This document shows, piece after piece, positions 9,127 to 17,752 of a stretch of 64,000 bases of DNA (its first letter is position 1; each line of letters starts with the position of its first letter). The notes below the pieces were generated by a model, which was given only the letters and a program-made list of their open reading frames with translations, had not been told where the DNA came from and searched no databases. The stretch comes from Halobacteriovorax sp. GB3 (GTDB taxonomy: Bacteria; Bdellovibrionota; Bacteriovoracia; Bacteriovoracales; Bacteriovoracaceae). The position numbers and the translations under genes are program-made. The DNA lies in NCBI RefSeq assembly GCF_028649655.1, contig NZ_JAQSLN010000003.1:1240001-1304000 (forward strand), in the 5' to 3' direction.

Positions 9127-9155
9127 TTGTTTCGTAAATTAGCTTCATTTATAAT
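9127..9155 (+). promoter_or_regulatory. Probable sigma-70-type promoter of the CheX-like gene
   Basis: TTGTTT, then exactly 17 bases, then a perfect TATAAT. It would start transcription near 9162, about 20 bases before the ATG at 9183, with AGGA in between. The -35 element matches the consensus at three of six positions only. Confidence 0.5.
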
Positions 9156-9182
9156 AAGAGAAATCTCAAATTAGGAAAAATA

Positions 9183-10046
9183 ATGTCCAATTCCAACGTG
9201 GTTTTCGCCTCTACAAAGCCAGAGTTTTTAGGTGAGCTAAATGACAAAATCAACGGTCAGGCTCAAACCAAAATCATTACGACTGCAGAAGATCTTCTGG
9301 AAGAATTTCAAGGCCACAAAATTGATCTACTCTATTTAGAAGATAGTTTTGGACTAGATAAAACCAAAGAAATTTTAAATGCCTATCTCAATTCCGAGGG
9401 AGGAAAAAGAGGCTATATTTTTCTTGGCTCTGAAAATTTTCAAGAGATAAAGCCCATTCTCGAAGAGGTCAAAGTTCAAAATCTTAAAGCGATTTTTCTT
9501 CCAGCTGATGCAACAAAGGTATCGAGTAATCTACTCAATCTCATTACAGAATTTGAAAACAAAGGAAAGAATAGCTACAACGTTGATACCCAGTTTATGA
9601 AACATTTCATTGATTCAGCCGTATCAACATTTGAACAATGGACTCAAGGAGAAGTGAAGGCCCTTAAACCACACCTTCTCTCTAAAACCAAAGATAAAAA
9701 TATTGGAGTAAGAGGTAAACTTGTTATTGAATCGAGTTTCTTTAATGGGACCTTTTTCATTTCATTCCCTGTCGATACTTATAAGCAAATATATGAGCAA
9801 ATGACAGGAATCCCCTTTGAAGGATTTAACGATGAAAACTGTGACCTCGCCTCAGAATTCGTTAATATTGTATACGGTGGAGCTAAAACCAATCTCAATG
9901 TCCACAATTACAACCTTGGCATGCTTATTCCAACCTATTCACGCGCTAAAACAATCGATAGCCCTTTTGACATTATCGTCATTCCACTCGATACAAAAAT
10001 GGGACCAGTCTATTTAAAGATTTGTCCGGATTATCTTGAGAAATAA
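9183..10046 (+). CDS. CheX-like protein with a degenerate receiver-like N-terminal domain
   Basis: 287 residues. The C-terminal part (about 135-287) looks like the CheX/CheC-type phosphatase fold: it contains DLASEFVNIVYGGAKTNL, with the ExxN signature (Glu and Asn in SEFVN) that CheX uses to dephosphorylate CheY~P. The N-terminal part (1-125) has the alternating strand-helix pattern of a receiver (VVFASTK, DLLYLED, GYIFLGS, KAIFLPADA). The usual phospho-Asp position is not convincing, so it may be an inactive receiver. Proteins of this kind act in chemotaxis or related two-component signalling. No che genes lie nearby. AGGA precedes the ATG. Confidence 0.7.
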   Translation: MSNSNVVFASTKPEFLGELNDKINGQAQTKIITTAEDLLEEFQGHKIDLLYLEDSFGLDKTKEILNAYLNSEGGKRGYIFLGSENFQEIKPILEEVKVQNLKAIFLPADATKVSSNLLNLITEFENKGKNSYNVDTQFMKHFIDSAVSTFEQWTQGEVKALKPHLLSKTKDKNIGVRGKLVIESSFFNGTFFISFPVDTYKQIYEQMTGIPFEGFNDENCDLASEFVNIVYGGAKTNLNVHNYNLGMLIPTYSRAKTIDSPFDIIVIPLDTKMGPVYLKICPDYLEK

Positions 10047-10110
10047 TTACCTTTATTAATTCATATGATAGCTCGATAAGAACCTATCACGGTTTTTAAA
10101 GGAGATAGAT

Positions 10111-10719
10111 ATGAGTATTAATATTCAAATGATTAGAGAATCATTCGATGTCGCTCGCCCAATTGGGATGGAAGTAGTTTCAAAGTTTTATGAATTTCTC
10201 TTTCAGGACTACCCCCAAGCAAGACCCCTCTTTGAAAACGTCAATATGGAAGCGCAGAAGAAACAACTTCTAGGAGCTCTTGTTCTGGCCGTAGATAATT
10301 TGGATAACCCAGAAAAGCTTAGAGACTATCTTCTAAAGTCTGGAAAGAGACACGTCGGTTATGGTGTAGAAGAAGATCACTACCCACTTGTTGGTCAAAC
10401 GCTTTTAAAAACATTCGCGCATTTTTTCCAAGACAAGTGGACGAATGAATTACAAAATGAGTGGATCAAAGTTTATGAATTCATCGCCAATACAATGATC
10501 GAAGGTGCCTCTCAAAAAGAAGAAGGTGCTGATGTACTAGAGATAACTCATGGACATATTAGATCTAAGGCCAAAGATATTTGTCATCAAATTTTAATGG
10601 AATCTATTGATGATCAAATTGATGACACAATTCGCGATGTGATGAGAGCCAAAGTAAGAAAAGTCATCTTAGAAGTGTTGGAAGAAGAATCAACAAGCAT
10701 CTTAAAAAAAGCGGCCTAA
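10111..10719 (+). CDS. Bacterial globin with a C-terminal extension
   Basis: 202 residues. Residues 1-135 match single-domain bacterial globins of the Vitreoscilla/flavohaemoglobin type: Phe41 in RPLFENV fits the CD1 position, and His81 in GKRHVGYGVEEDHYPLVG is the haem-binding proximal His in its typical context. After the globin come about 60 residues of charged, probably helical sequence with no flavin reductase domain. Role may be oxygen or NO binding, or sensing through the tail; this is open. AAAGGAG precedes the ATG. It is convergent with the histidine kinase, only one base apart, with no terminator visible between them. Confidence 0.85.
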   Translation: MSINIQMIRESFDVARPIGMEVVSKFYEFLFQDYPQARPLFENVNMEAQKKQLLGALVLAVDNLDNPEKLRDYLLKSGKRHVGYGVEEDHYPLVGQTLLKTFAHFFQDKWTNELQNEWIKVYEFIANTMIEGASQKEEGADVLEITHGHIRSKAKDICHQILMESIDDQIDDTIRDVMRAKVRKVILEVLEEESTSILKKAA

Positions 10720-10720
10720 T

Positions 10721-12568
10721 TTAGAGTGCTCTTTTTAAATTAAAAGAGAATGTTGAGCCTCTATTTTCTTCACTTTGAACTTTAAGTATAGAGCCATGTT
10801 CTTTAATAATATCAAAAGAAAGGGGTAGGCCAAAACCTGTCCCTTGTTCTCCAGACGTCCCTTCTCTTGTGGTCTTTACATTTTTTAAAAAGAGTTTTGG
10901 TAGAAGATCTTTCGGAACTCCAACTCCATTGTCAGAGACAGAGATATGAATATCGTCTTGTTCCTCATGAGCAATCAGATGAATAGAACTTCCCTTATTA
11001 CTAAATTTAATTGCATTCGAAAGAAGATTAATTAGAACCTGCTCTAAGCGGTCTGGATCAGCCTCAACTTTTAAGTATTCATCAATATCAACTTTAATAT
11101 CGACTTGCTTACTCTTTGCGAAGTGAGAAACTTCAAATAAAGCTTTCATCGCCAATTCTTTGAATCGTATTGTTTTAAATTCAATTTTTACCTTACCTGC
11201 GCGAATCGCAGTGATATCTAAAATATCATTAACGAGGCTGAAACATTTCTTAGCACTCTTCTTAATTATGGGGATTACTTCCTTAGAAGATTCCGGTTCC
11301 TGCTCTAATACTTCTAGGAGCGAGGTGATTGTTGAAAGAGGGCTTCTGATGTCGTGAGAGACAATGCCGACAAAGTCATTGAGAGTTTCATTAGTGGCCC
11401 TAAGCTTCTCTGCACTCTGTCTAGCTTCCTGTTCTTTACGAGTTAATTCCTCTGTTCTCTTTTTCACAAGACGATCTAAAAGAATCACCATGAAAAAGAG
11501 AAAGATAAGTGTCCCAGTTCCAATGGCCAGAGGTACTCGAATCTCTTCATAAATATTTTTCGGATATTGATGAATTTTCGAATTAGACGGTAACTTTGAG
11601 AGATCAATCTTAAATCGAGCAAGAACTTTATAATCAAACTCAGGGTAAAATCCCGTTTTCGCAACAATAGGAATATCTTCTACTGAACGACCTTTTAAAA
11701 TCTCCAAGGCCATATTTCCAGCATCCCTTCCATGTTCGATAGCATTGGTCATATAGCCACCTACAATCCCATTGCCTATAAGGAGACTCCCCCACATTCC
11801 ATAAATAGGTACAGAGCTGAGTTCACTCATTTTTTTAAGCTCTGTAAAAAAAGAAAAATAGCGACCAGCTTTATCTTGGTGAGCAGCTAACAATAAAATA
11901 ACTGATCCTTTTTTTAATTGGCCTGTTTTATCGAATAATTCGTTTAATGTGTAATTTTCCCATACTGTAATTTTTAAGTTTTTAAGGTTCATCTCCCTTA
12001 TTTCAGCAAGGGCTTCCTCTTTTATCATTTGACCAAAACTCGTAAGATCTGAGAGCAAAATGATCTCTTTTGTCTTTGGATGAAGAGTTTGAATTAATTC
12101 TATATTTCTCTTAGCTTCAAGCCCTTCTAAAATACCAGTAACATTTTTTCGACTCTTGTAGATCTCTTGGTTCATCACATTTAAACCAGCGAACACAATA
12201 GGGACATTCGTAAAGAGCTCCTCTTTAATGCTTAAAAGAAAGTTCAAAGCATAATCATCTGTTGTTATAATCACATCAGGGTACTCTTCAGCATATTTGT
12301 AGCGAAAGAGATCTAAGAGTTTTTCAAAGTACTTCGCATCATTTAAAAATCTTCTTCCCGCAAGAAATTCAACATGGATTTTTTCATTCTCTATATAACC
12401 ATCAAGGGCCTCTCTAATTCCATCGACTTGATCGTGTGTCCATTGATATTGGGGAGTATAAGAATTGAGAATGAGTACTTTTTTATGAAAAAGGTTTCTC
12501 GCACCAAAGGTTGAACTGGCACAAAGAAACATGACAGAAATGAATATTAATTTGAGCAATAGTTTCAT
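10721..12568 (-). CDS. Sensor histidine kinase with an ABC-type substrate-binding periplasmic domain
   Basis: 615 residues. Signal peptide (1-22); a periplasmic domain (about 28-320) of the ABC_sub_bind kind, beginning VLILNSY and continuing with PDVIITTDD and VPIVFAGLN; one membrane helix near 348-367; a short coiled coil; then HisKA with the phospho-His in VSHDIRSP and an HATPase domain with N box (NLLSNAIKFSN), G1 (DNGVGVP) and G2 (GTGFGLPLS). It should sense a small ligand outside the inner membrane and phosphorylate a response regulator. No receiver is fused to it and no response regulator lies beside it. No clear Shine-Dalgarno precedes the ATG. Confidence 0.88.
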   Translation of the reverse strand: MKLLLKLIFISVMFLCASSTFGARNLFHKKVLILNSYTPQYQWTHDQVDGIREALDGYIENEKIHVEFLAGRRFLNDAKYFEKLLDLFRYKYAEEYPDVIITTDDYALNFLLSIKEELFTNVPIVFAGLNVMNQEIYKSRKNVTGILEGLEAKRNIELIQTLHPKTKEIILLSDLTSFGQMIKEEALAEIREMNLKNLKITVWENYTLNELFDKTGQLKKGSVILLLAAHQDKAGRYFSFFTELKKMSELSSVPIYGMWGSLLIGNGIVGGYMTNAIEHGRDAGNMALEILKGRSVEDIPIVAKTGFYPEFDYKVLARFKIDLSKLPSNSKIHQYPKNIYEEIRVPLAIGTGTLIFLFFMVILLDRLVKKRTEELTRKEQEARQSAEKLRATNETLNDFVGIVSHDIRSPLSTITSLLEVLEQEPESSKEVIPIIKKSAKKCFSLVNDILDITAIRAGKVKIEFKTIRFKELAMKALFEVSHFAKSKQVDIKVDIDEYLKVEADPDRLEQVLINLLSNAIKFSNKGSSIHLIAHEEQDDIHISVSDNGVGVPKDLLPKLFLKNVKTTREGTSGEQGTGFGLPLSFDIIKEHGSILKVQSEENRGSTFSFNLKRAL

Positions 12569-12621
12569 AAGACTATTGTAAATTAAAACTGTTCAGGAAT
12601 TATGAATAAGATGACTTAATT

Positions 12622-13026
12622 TTAATTGAAGAACTTATTAAAGAAGCCTTTCTTCTTACGTTCAATATTTTGAATGATATTTCCTTCACTTAGAAGCTTT
12701 TCAATAAGCTCGCCCGAGTCAGAAACCTCTTGTAAAGACGAGTTATATTGCTCAACAGAGTGTAAACTAATGAATGAAAAGTCAAACTCTTCACACACTC
12801 TAAAAGCAAAACGATTGAGATCATCTAGGCCATCAAAAGGGCCAACGGCCTCTCCTGGATTAATCTTAGTAGAATATTCGTGTTCAAATAATTCTTGAAT
12901 ATGGTTTTTCTCTAAAACGCCTGAGTCACAAAAAAGTGTACTGAGATAATAAAGACCACCCTCTTCTACTGAAGCAGTTTTATAATGGTAAACCCCAACA
13001 ACACCTTCGTTAAAAACCTTATCCAT
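12622..13026 (-). CDS. Small cytoplasmic protein of unknown function
   Basis: 134 residues, acidic, no signal peptide or membrane helix, ending in a basic RKKKGFFNKFFN tail that could form an amphipathic helix. It contains VVGVYHYKTASV near the N-terminus and a DLNRFAFRVCEEF helix. I do not recognise a family. It starts 8 bases after the glycosidase-like gene with AGGGAAGG in front of the ATG, so the two are probably co-transcribed and may act together. Confidence 0.6.
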   Translation of the reverse strand: MDKVFNEGVVGVYHYKTASVEEGGLYYLSTLFCDSGVLEKNHIQELFEHEYSTKINPGEAVGPFDGLDDLNRFAFRVCEEFDFSFISLHSVEQYNSSLQEVSDSGELIEKLLSEGNIIQNIERKKKGFFNKFFN

Positions 13027-13034
13027 GACCTTCC

Positions 13035-14813
13035 CTAAGAATAAATTCCAAAATCAAAATTAACAGACGCTCCAGGAAGCATTTCAACCGTAACAGTATT
13101 ATTATGTGTCTCTACCGTTACATTCATTTGATCTAATACTTTAATAAGTGCAAAGTTCTTCGGTAAAGAGAAAATCACTTTCTTCTTATAAGAACTTTCA
13201 TTGTAAACACCTAGTCTTCTCACTTCTTCATAGCTCAATTCACTTGCCGAAGTTGACCTTCTTCTCCAAGAAATATCAACGCCATCAGGTAAATCCACTT
13301 TTAAATGACGTGTTTCAAAAGTAGAAAAGACTTTGTTCCAAAATGAGCTTGCTTTATCTTTTGAAAGCGAAACCAATGGAGCTCCATCAATGAGAACCAA
13401 ACGCCCCTCGCCAAGAGAGATATTTTGCACTCTTGTATGGTAATTAAGTTTTTCAAGTTGAAGAGAGTTTTCCAAATAAAATGATTCAAGCCTTCTTTGA
13501 AGTTCATCGCCGAGTCCTCTCGTATCGAGAATAACTCGCCCACCGTTCATAAAGAACTTAAGCATTGCATGAAAGCGCTCTTTTGATAGACTTCCACCAT
13601 CGATTAAACGAATAGTATCTGTCATAGCAATCGATTCATCCCACTTAAACGTATCCATCTTTTTATACTGATGAGCATGGTAAAAGTCTTCTTCGATAAA
13701 ATCGATAAGACCATTATCTTTCCATACGTTCTCAATATGAAAATCATTTTCGTAGACTTCCATAAAACTAAGAGGTCTAAAAAATGATGAATTTTCTTCA
13801 TCATAGAAAACATCTGTGAACTTTAATGGAATTTGAGACTGAGATACGAGATCATCAAGAACAGTCTTTAAGACATGCCCTTTATTCTTAGTTGGGATTA
13901 AAACACTTGAAGGAATGATATCACGACTAAGAGATGAGAAAACGTCTCTTGTATAGGTTTTGCGATCATAGTGATCACTCAAACGATTAAAAAAGTCCTC
14001 ATTGGAACTAGAGAGAAAAGAGAATTCAACAGTTCCCTCCCAATTTCCACTAAGAGACGATTCAGCACTGGCCTTATAAAGGTCTCTAATTGTATTTCTA
14101 AATTCGCTCTTTAAAAGAGCTTCATCTTGGGCATTTGATATAAGAGGAGTATCATCATTTGGGTCATCTTTTAGTTTCTCTTCTCTCTTGGCCTGAATAA
14201 AACGGCCAAATGCCTGTTCAAAGGCCTTCGAAGTGTCATTAAAAAATGACTGAAACTGTCCCTCAACCATGGTTCCACAGTTAATCCCGTAGACGTCCTC
14301 ACCGATTCCCTTTTCTGAGAAATAGCGACCAAGGGCCTTTACAAATCTAGCATAGCCCTGAAAAACTCTTGGATCGTAGAAAGAAAAAATCTTTGTTAAC
14401 TTTTTCTCCGAGTCTAAGAAAGCATGGGCCATTCCATTTGGACCAGAGGCAAGAGATCTCGAAAGTAGATGAGGAACACCACCATTTGTTAAAAATGGAG
14501 CTGGAGACAGCGGTAAAAGAAAGACGATCTCGCGCCCAAGGTTGTGCGCAATATCCACTAGTTTTTTAAGATCAGTCTCAGGACGAGTCTCAGCAAAATC
14601 AAACTGATCCCCTGTGTCACTGTGAAAAGCCCAGTTAATTGGTACCAAAACCTTACCAACAATTGGACAATCGGCCAATTTACTCTCCCAAAGTGAGGCA
14701 GAGGTCTTCCAGTAGAAAAACAAGTTTTCTCCAGGAAAGACAACGTCATTGTCGCGTGGTACTGGTGTGGTTAGGCTCAAATTCTCTCCGCTAAAATAAG
14801 TACTTTCTTCCAT
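13035..14813 (-). CDS. Putative glycoside-hydrolase-like protein (GH35/GH42-like TIM barrel)
   Basis: 592 residues with no signal peptide. The N-terminal 220 residues follow the pattern of GH35/GH42 beta-galactosidase-type barrels: an NWAFHS segment, DFAETRPETDLKKLVDIAHNLG, then LLPLSPAPF and GGVPHLLS, and later VYGINCGTMVEGQF where such enzymes carry the Asn-Glu acid/base. Here that place reads MVEGQ, so the catalytic Glu is not certain. A later part (about 400-500) looks like the GATase-like trimerisation domain (FMNGGRVILDTRG). AGGGATT precedes the start. It may handle a cytoplasmic glycan or envelope precursor; the assignment rests on pattern only. Confidence 0.5.
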   Translation of the reverse strand: MEESTYFSGENLSLTTPVPRDNDVVFPGENLFFYWKTSASLWESKLADCPIVGKVLVPINWAFHSDTGDQFDFAETRPETDLKKLVDIAHNLGREIVFLLPLSPAPFLTNGGVPHLLSRSLASGPNGMAHAFLDSEKKLTKIFSFYDPRVFQGYARFVKALGRYFSEKGIGEDVYGINCGTMVEGQFQSFFNDTSKAFEQAFGRFIQAKREEKLKDDPNDDTPLISNAQDEALLKSEFRNTIRDLYKASAESSLSGNWEGTVEFSFLSSSNEDFFNRLSDHYDRKTYTRDVFSSLSRDIIPSSVLIPTKNKGHVLKTVLDDLVSQSQIPLKFTDVFYDEENSSFFRPLSFMEVYENDFHIENVWKDNGLIDFIEEDFYHAHQYKKMDTFKWDESIAMTDTIRLIDGGSLSKERFHAMLKFFMNGGRVILDTRGLGDELQRRLESFYLENSLQLEKLNYHTRVQNISLGEGRLVLIDGAPLVSLSKDKASSFWNKVFSTFETRHLKVDLPDGVDISWRRRSTSASELSYEEVRRLGVYNESSYKKKVIFSLPKNFALIKVLDQMNVTVETHNNTVTVEMLPGASVNFDFGIYS

Positions 14814-14905
14814 GATAATCCCTATTTATTCATTCTAGCAGTAATGAAAAAATGATGTAAAGCACACAAATCACTATTCTTACGTAAAAGGCACATTGCG
14901 CAAAG

Positions 14906-14934
14906 TTGTGAAACCACATCAATTTTGCTATAAA
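14906..14934 (+). promoter_or_regulatory. Probable sigma-70-type promoter of the acyl-CoA dehydrogenase gene
   Basis: TTGTGA, 17 bases, TATAAA. Predicted start of transcription near 14941, about 45 bases before the ATG at 14987. A second TATAAA at about 14944 lies slightly downstream and could be an alternative -10. Confidence 0.5.
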
Positions 14935-14986
14935 CTTCTGGCTATAAACCATCGACATAAATAAGAACAACAATAAAGGATACGCT

Positions 14987-16129
14987 ATGTGGTACTTCAC
15001 AGAAGAAGAAAAACAGTTGCAAGAAGTTTGCCGCGACTTTGCTAGAAACGAACTCGCGCCTCATGCTGAAAAGCATGATCATGACGAGTCTTTCAATCTT
15101 GATGCCTTCAAAAAAATGGGGGAACTCGGAGTTCTAGGGATTACAGCGGATCCACAATACGGTGGAGCCGGAATGGGTGCTCTCGCTGCGACAATTGTTA
15201 TGGAAGAATTTGGTAAGGCCTGCGCTGGTTCTACTCTTTCATACCTCGCTCACTCAATGCTTTGTGTAAATAACCTTCAAAACAACGCAAGTGACGAACA
15301 AAAAGCTAAATATCTTCCAAAACTCATCACTGGTGAGCATATTGGGTGTATGGGAATGAGTGAGCCAGAATATGGTTCAGATGCCGTTGGAATCCAAACA
15401 AAGGCGGAAGATAAGGGAGACCACTACCTTCTTAATGGAACGAAGATGTGGATCACAAATGCTCAGTACTCAGACATTGCCTACGTTTACACGAGAACTG
15501 GAAGCGACAGAAAAGACCTTTCAACTTTCATTCTAGAAAAAGACAAGGGTCACTATGAAGTTGGAAAGCCAATTCATAAAATGGGTATGAGAAGCTCACC
15601 TACTGGAGAGCTTATTTTTGACAATGCTAAAGTTGGTAAAGAGCAGCTTGTTGGAAATGTTGGAGACTCAATCTATCACATGATGAAGAACCTAGAGATC
15701 GAAAGAATTACAATCTCAGGGATCTCACTAGGTATTGCTCAAGCTTGCGTTGACCAATGTCTAAAATACGCAACAGAAAGAAAGCAATTTGGAAAAGAGA
15801 TTGGAAACTTCCAGCTCATTCAAAAGATGCTTGCAGAGATGGCGACAGAAACAGAGATGATGAGATCTTTCCTCTACAATACAGCTAAAATGTATGACGA
15901 AGGAAAACTTGGAAACGTAGCCGCTGCACAAGTTAAACTTGCGATCCCTAAGATGGCTACAAAGATTGCTCTGGATGCCATCCAACTTCACGGTGGATAT
16001 GGATACTCAAGAGAGTTCCCAGTTGAAAGAATGATGAGAGATAATAAACTTAATGAAATTGGTGCTGGAACTAATGAAGTTATGATTATGATCATCGCAA
16101 AAAACATGCTTAAAGAAATGATGAAATAA
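14987..16129 (+). CDS. Acyl-CoA dehydrogenase, isovaleryl-CoA dehydrogenase type
   Basis: FAD enzyme oxidising an acyl-CoA to the enoyl-CoA. 380 residues with the family's three domains; FAD/substrate motifs MSEPEYGSDAVG and KMWITNAQ are present. The usual catalytic Glu in the C-terminal YEGT motif is missing: this protein reads EIGAGTNEV, as in isovaleryl-CoA dehydrogenase. That enzyme takes its base from an earlier helix (human Glu254), and this protein has a Glu at the matching place (NLEIERITISG, about residue 237). This points to leucine degradation or another branched substrate. The gene has its own promoter and terminator and is not next to the usual carboxylase genes. Confidence 0.88.
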   Translation: MWYFTEEEKQLQEVCRDFARNELAPHAEKHDHDESFNLDAFKKMGELGVLGITADPQYGGAGMGALAATIVMEEFGKACAGSTLSYLAHSMLCVNNLQNNASDEQKAKYLPKLITGEHIGCMGMSEPEYGSDAVGIQTKAEDKGDHYLLNGTKMWITNAQYSDIAYVYTRTGSDRKDLSTFILEKDKGHYEVGKPIHKMGMRSSPTGELIFDNAKVGKEQLVGNVGDSIYHMMKNLEIERITISGISLGIAQACVDQCLKYATERKQFGKEIGNFQLIQKMLAEMATETEMMRSFLYNTAKMYDEGKLGNVAAAQVKLAIPKMATKIALDAIQLHGGYGYSREFPVERMMRDNKLNEIGAGTNEVMIMIIAKNMLKEMMK

Positions 16130-16134
16130 TAAAT

Positions 16135-16159
16135 GGCCCTCACAAGAGGGCCTTTTTTT
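16135..16159 (+). terminator. Intrinsic terminator of the acyl-CoA dehydrogenase gene
   Basis: GGCCCTC, loop ACAA, GAGGGCC, then seven T. The T run ends over the stop codon of the MurA-like gene on the other strand. Confidence 0.9.
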
Positions 16160-17651
16160 ATTCATCAACTAATTCGATATCAATACCTTGATCTTGCAAT
16201 TTCTCTAAAATATCTGAATAACCTCTAAAAAGGTGCTTCACATCATGAATTTCCACATCTCCATTTGAGCGTGATGCCATCATGATAAGGGCCGCAGCTG
16301 CCCTTAAGTCAGTTGCCTTTGCTGAAGTAGAATTGAAAACGGCATTTTCACTCCCATTAATAGTGGCCAAATTTCCATCTCTAACAATGTCTGTTCCCAT
16401 ATCATTAAAGTATGGCACGTGCATGAAGCGGTTTTCAAAGAGTGTTTCCATAATTGTAGACTCCCCTTCAACCGTTGATAGCAACGCCATAAAAGGCGAT
16501 TGAAGGTCCGTTGGAAAACCTGGGTGTGGTAGAGTTTTTACATTAATAGGCTTTAATTCACTTGGAAAAACTTCAATGTAGTCTTCACCAATATCCATCT
16601 TAGCACCCATTTGCTTAAGTGCCTCGAGTGCTCCACCCATATGATTTGGATTGAAGCCTTTAATCTTAATCTGTGATTTCGTCATCAAGGCCATCATGAC
16701 ATATGTACCGGCCTCAATTCTATCGCCAATCGGCCTATAGTGAACTTCTTTAAGTTCTTTAACTCCTACAATTTTTAATACACCTGGAGCTGACCAAGAA
16801 ATCTGGGCTCCCATGGCATTGAGAAAATTCATGAGATCATCAATCTCAGGCTCTCTCGCAGCATTTTCAATAATCGTCGTTCCCTTCGCAAGAACTGCAG
16901 CACTCATGATATTTTGAGTTGCTCCAACACTTGGAAAGTGAAACTTAACTTTCCCGCCTTTAAGATGTACATCTTCAGGGAAATCAACTCTCTTAGCAGC
17001 TTGTAGGTAATCCTCACCTTCATCAAAGAAAGCACCCATCGCTTTAAGCCCCTCAACATGTAGATCATATGGGCGAGATCCAATTGGACATCCTCCAGGA
17101 AGAGCAACGCGACCAGCACCTGTTCTTGCCATTAATGGCCCTAGAACAAGCATTGAGGCCCTCATATTTTTAACCATGTCACAAACGGCCATATTAGATT
17201 TAATTTTTTGAGCATGAAAAGTTGTACGATTTCCTTCTACAGAAATCTTCACTCCTAAACTCGAAAGAATAGACTTTAACTTATCAATATCTGAAATTTT
17301 TGGAAGATCATATAAATGAACCGGTTTATCAGAAACCAGTAAACTTGTAACAATTGGTAGGATCGCATTCTTTGCAGGATTGATCGTGATATCTTTTGTA
17401 AGCTTAAAAGGCCCTTTAACCACAACCTTTTTTCCAACTCCTTTTAAAGAGAGAGACTCATCAACAAAAGCGGCCATGGTGTCACCATCATTATAAAGTT
17501 TCTTCTCAATTAAAAGAGCATTGAGATTATGAGTGTGCTCTTTCATCATTTGATAACAATTACGTCTCTTTCTAACTTCATTTGTTAAATCAGAGCTCGC
17601 ATAAGTCGCACTCGCCGCAAAAAGTAATGTCGTAATAATTAAAGTTTTCAT
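16158..17651 (-). CDS. MurA-like UDP-GlcNAc enolpyruvyl transferase with an apparent signal peptide
   Basis: MurA adds enolpyruvate from PEP to UDP-GlcNAc, the first committed step of peptidoglycan synthesis, in the cytoplasm. The C-terminal 420 residues are a full MurA: the KNA motif (PAKNAILPI), MRASMLVLGPL, the PEP-binding Cys in PGGCPIGSRPYDLH (about residue 188), TDLQSPF (catalytic Asp), ENRFMHV and TDLRAAAAL. Unusually, about 80 residues precede it, starting MKTLIITTLLFAASATYASS, which looks exactly like a signal peptide. No Shine-Dalgarno is visible at this ATG, nor a strong one at internal Met35/36 or Met59, so the start is uncertain. It may be a second MurA. The cell's main copy is not in this window. 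Confidence 0.85.
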   Translation of the reverse strand: MKTLIITTLLFAASATYASSDLTNEVRKRRNCYQMMKEHTHNLNALLIEKKLYNDGDTMAAFVDESLSLKGVGKKVVVKGPFKLTKDITINPAKNAILPIVTSLLVSDKPVHLYDLPKISDIDKLKSILSSLGVKISVEGNRTTFHAQKIKSNMAVCDMVKNMRASMLVLGPLMARTGAGRVALPGGCPIGSRPYDLHVEGLKAMGAFFDEGEDYLQAAKRVDFPEDVHLKGGKVKFHFPSVGATQNIMSAAVLAKGTTIIENAAREPEIDDLMNFLNAMGAQISWSAPGVLKIVGVKELKEVHYRPIGDRIEAGTYVMMALMTKSQIKIKGFNPNHMGGALEALKQMGAKMDIGEDYIEVFPSELKPINVKTLPHPGFPTDLQSPFMALLSTVEGESTIMETLFENRFMHVPYFNDMGTDIVRDGNLATINGSENAVFNSTSAKATDLRAAAALIMMASRSNGDVEIHDVKHLFRGYSDILEKLQDQGIDIELVDE

Positions 17652-17752
17652 AGGGATAGTTAAAGCAAGATCCGGGCCAATTCTAATAAGTATTATTGAG
17701 GGAATACAAACGAATGTTGTCTAAACTTTATACACATGTCGTGAAATTCAAG

